From positions 1 through 40,116 of the forward strand of contig JAFKKO010000137.1 in NCBI GenBank assembly GCA_017305455.1: a stretch of 40,116 nucleotides of DNA, given 5' to 3'. The translations under genes and the position numbers were made by a program. The DNA comes from Hyphomicrobiales bacterium. GTDB taxonomy: Bacteria; Pseudomonadota; Alphaproteobacteria; Rhizobiales; Xanthobacteraceae. The notes under the pieces were generated by a model. It searched no databases. It was not told where the DNA came from and saw nothing but the letters and a program-made list of their open reading frames with translations. Shown here piece after piece: positions 38,680 through 40,116 of the stretch; position 1 is the first letter of the stretch, and every line of letters starts with the position of its first letter.

Positions 38680-40116
38680 CTAAACCCGCTCCGCCATCCA
38701 TGTCGACAGCCGCGCCACCTGCGCTGGCGACAGAAGCAGTCCCAGCTTCGAGCGCCGCCAGATCACATCCTCGGCGGTGCGCGCGAATTCGTGAGCCATC
38801 AGATAGTCCACCTCGCGCGCGGTGAGCGTGGCGCCGAACTCCTCGCCGAGATCAGCGGCGCTTTGCGCACCGGCAAGCCACCTCCGCGCCCGCGTGCCAT
38901 AGGCATGCGCGAGACGCGTCGCATGAGCCGGCGAAAGAAACGGATGATCGCGGCGCAACTGCGTAGCGAGCGCGGCAAGCCCCGTCACCGCCAGATCGCC
39001 GCCGGGCAGCGGCGCGGTGCCGGTCCAGCCTTCATGCAGGCCGGAGGCTTTGTCCTTCAGATATGGCGACAGACGCTCCAGCGCATGCTCGGCGAGCCGC
39101 CGATAGGTGGTGATCTTGCCGCCGAACACCGAGAGGATCGGCAGGCCGTCCGGCGTGTCGAGTTCGAACACATAGTCGCGGGTCGCGGCGCGCGCCTCGC
39201 TGGCGCCGTCGTCGTAAAGCGGGCGCACGCCGGCATAGGCCCACACCACGTCGCGTGGCAACACCGGCTGCGCCAGATAATCGCCGACCGAGGCGCAGAG
39301 ATAGTCGATCTCCTCCTGCGTCGGCGCGACCAGCGCCGGATCGCCGTGATAATCGCGGTCGGTGGTCCCGATCAGCGTGAAGTCATTTTGATACGGAATG
39401 ACGAAAATGACGCGGCCATCGGCATTCTGGAAGGTATAGGCGCGGTCATGCGCGTAGAGCTTCGGCACCACGATGTGCGAGCCCTGCACCAGCCGCACCC
39501 GCGCCTTGGCGCGGATTTCGGCCTGCTGCGTCAGGATGCTCTCCACCCACGGCCCGCCGGCATTGACCAGCACGCGCGCGAAAATCTCGCTGCGTACGCC
39601 GGTGACGCTGTCCTCCAGCGCCACGCGCCAGCGTCCCTCGTGCCGCGCCACCTGCACGGCACGGGTGCGGACGCGGATGTCGGCGCCGCGATCGGCGGCA
39701 TCGCGCGCGTTGAGCACGACAAGGCGCGCGTCATCGACCACGCAGTCGGAATATTCAAAGCCGCGGGTGAAACGGCCGGGCTTCAGCGGCTTGCCGACTT
39801 CGGCGGAGCGCAGGTCGAGCGTGCGCGTCGGCGGCAGGCGATGGCGGCCGCCGAGATGATCGTAGAGAAACAGGCCGAGCCGCAGCAGCCACGCCGGGCG
39901 CAGCCCCTCGTGATGCGGCAGCACGAAGCGTTGCGGATGGATGATGTGCGGCGCGATCCGCCACAGCAGTTCGCGCTCGATCAGCGCCTCGCGCACCAGA
40001 CGGAATTCGTAATATTCGAGATAGCGCAAGCCGCCATGGATCAGCTTGCTCGACCATGACGAGGTGCCGCTGGCCAGATCGTTCATCTCGCACAGGAACA
40101 CCGAATGGCCCCGGCC
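38680..40116 (-). CDS. glpD: Aerobic glycerol-3-phosphate dehydrogenase, N terminus outside window
   Basis: The last 478 codons of an FAD-dependent, membrane-bound enzyme that oxidises glycerol 3-phosphate to dihydroxyacetone phosphate and gives electrons to quinone. The window edge cuts off the first part, including the dinucleotide-binding motif; the visible sequence begins GRGHSVFLCEMNDLASGTSS. SSKLIHGGLRYLEYYEF is the GlpD signature. IPYQNDFTLIGTTDRDY and SVFGGKITTYRRLAEHALE are further family blocks, and a C-terminal DAO_C-type domain follows from about residue 370 of the visible part. No glpK or glpF is in view. Confidence 0.93.
   Translation of the reverse strand, partial: GRGHSVFLCEMNDLASGTSSWSSKLIHGGLRYLEYYEFRLVREALIERELLWRIAPHIIHPQRFVLPHHEGLRPAWLLRLGLFLYDHLGGRHRLPPTRTLDLRSAEVGKPLKPGRFTRGFEYSDCVVDDARLVVLNARDAADRGADIRVRTRAVQVARHEGRWRVALEDSVTGVRSEIFARVLVNAGGPWVESILTQQAEIRAKARVRLVQGSHIVVPKLYAHDRAYTFQNADGRVIFVIPYQNDFTLIGTTDRDYHGDPALVAPTQEEIDYLCASVGDYLAQPVLPRDVVWAYAGVRPLYDDGASEARAATRDYVFELDTPDGLPILSVFGGKITTYRRLAEHALERLSPYLKDKASGLHEGWTGTAPLPGGDLAVTGLAALATQLRRDHPFLSPAHATRLAHAYGTRARRWLAGAQSAADLGEEFGATLTAREVDYLMAHEFARTAEDVIWRRSKLGLLLSPAQVARLSTWMAERV

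Overview
The window reads as chromosome of a high-GC alphaproteobacterium of the Bradyrhizobium/Rhodopseudomonas/Nitrobacter/Afipia family (Nitrobacteraceae). The evidence is a complete 2-methylhopanoid gene cluster in the Rhodopseudomonas arrangement, an alphaproteobacterial SOS box (GTTC-N7-GTTC), two perfect EcfG general-stress promoters (GGAAC-N16-CGTT) and several intergenic palindromic repeats of the kind common in that family. I cannot name the species. No rRNA, tRNA, CRISPR array, phage or transposase gene was seen.

Layout. Positions 1-501 hold the 5' part of an RND efflux adaptor gene. Positions 637-9218 form a DNA-damage divergon: imuA-imuB-dnaE2 (mutagenic translesion synthesis) runs leftward, and a radical-SAM DNA-modification/repair protein followed by a DUF4130-UdgX fusion runs rightward, with one SOS box between them. 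Positions 9285-13380 carry a ferritin-like DUF892 stress protein with a histone-H1-like tail and its own EcfG promoter, an M20 amidohydrolase, a GMC flavin oxidoreductase and a small secreted four-cysteine protein.

Positions 13459-30419 are the hopanoid region. hpnC-hpnD-hpnE-shc make squalene from farnesyl diphosphate and cyclise it. hpnH and hpnG build the ribosyl side chain, hpnO aminates it, hpnP methylates C-2 and hpnN carries hopanoids to the outer membrane. dxs and ispH, the first and last MEP-pathway enzymes, sit directly before hpnH and feed isoprenoid precursor into the same product. hpnP has its own EcfG promoter, so C-2 methylation looks stress-controlled separately from the core genes.

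Positions 30526-34296 look like a decayed NAD-dependent formate dehydrogenase (fds) locus. The LysR-type regulator and fdhD are intact, fdsG and fdsB are gone, only frameshifted scraps of fdsA remain before fdhD, and a stop-interrupted fdsD remnant follows it. An oxalate/formate MFS antiporter gene lies next. Positions 34589-40116 hold ordinary genes: a gamma-glutamyltransferase-like protein, the tRNA U34 hydroxylase trhO, slyX, an aldo/keto reductase and the truncated start of glpD. Palindromic repeats fill the spaces between them.
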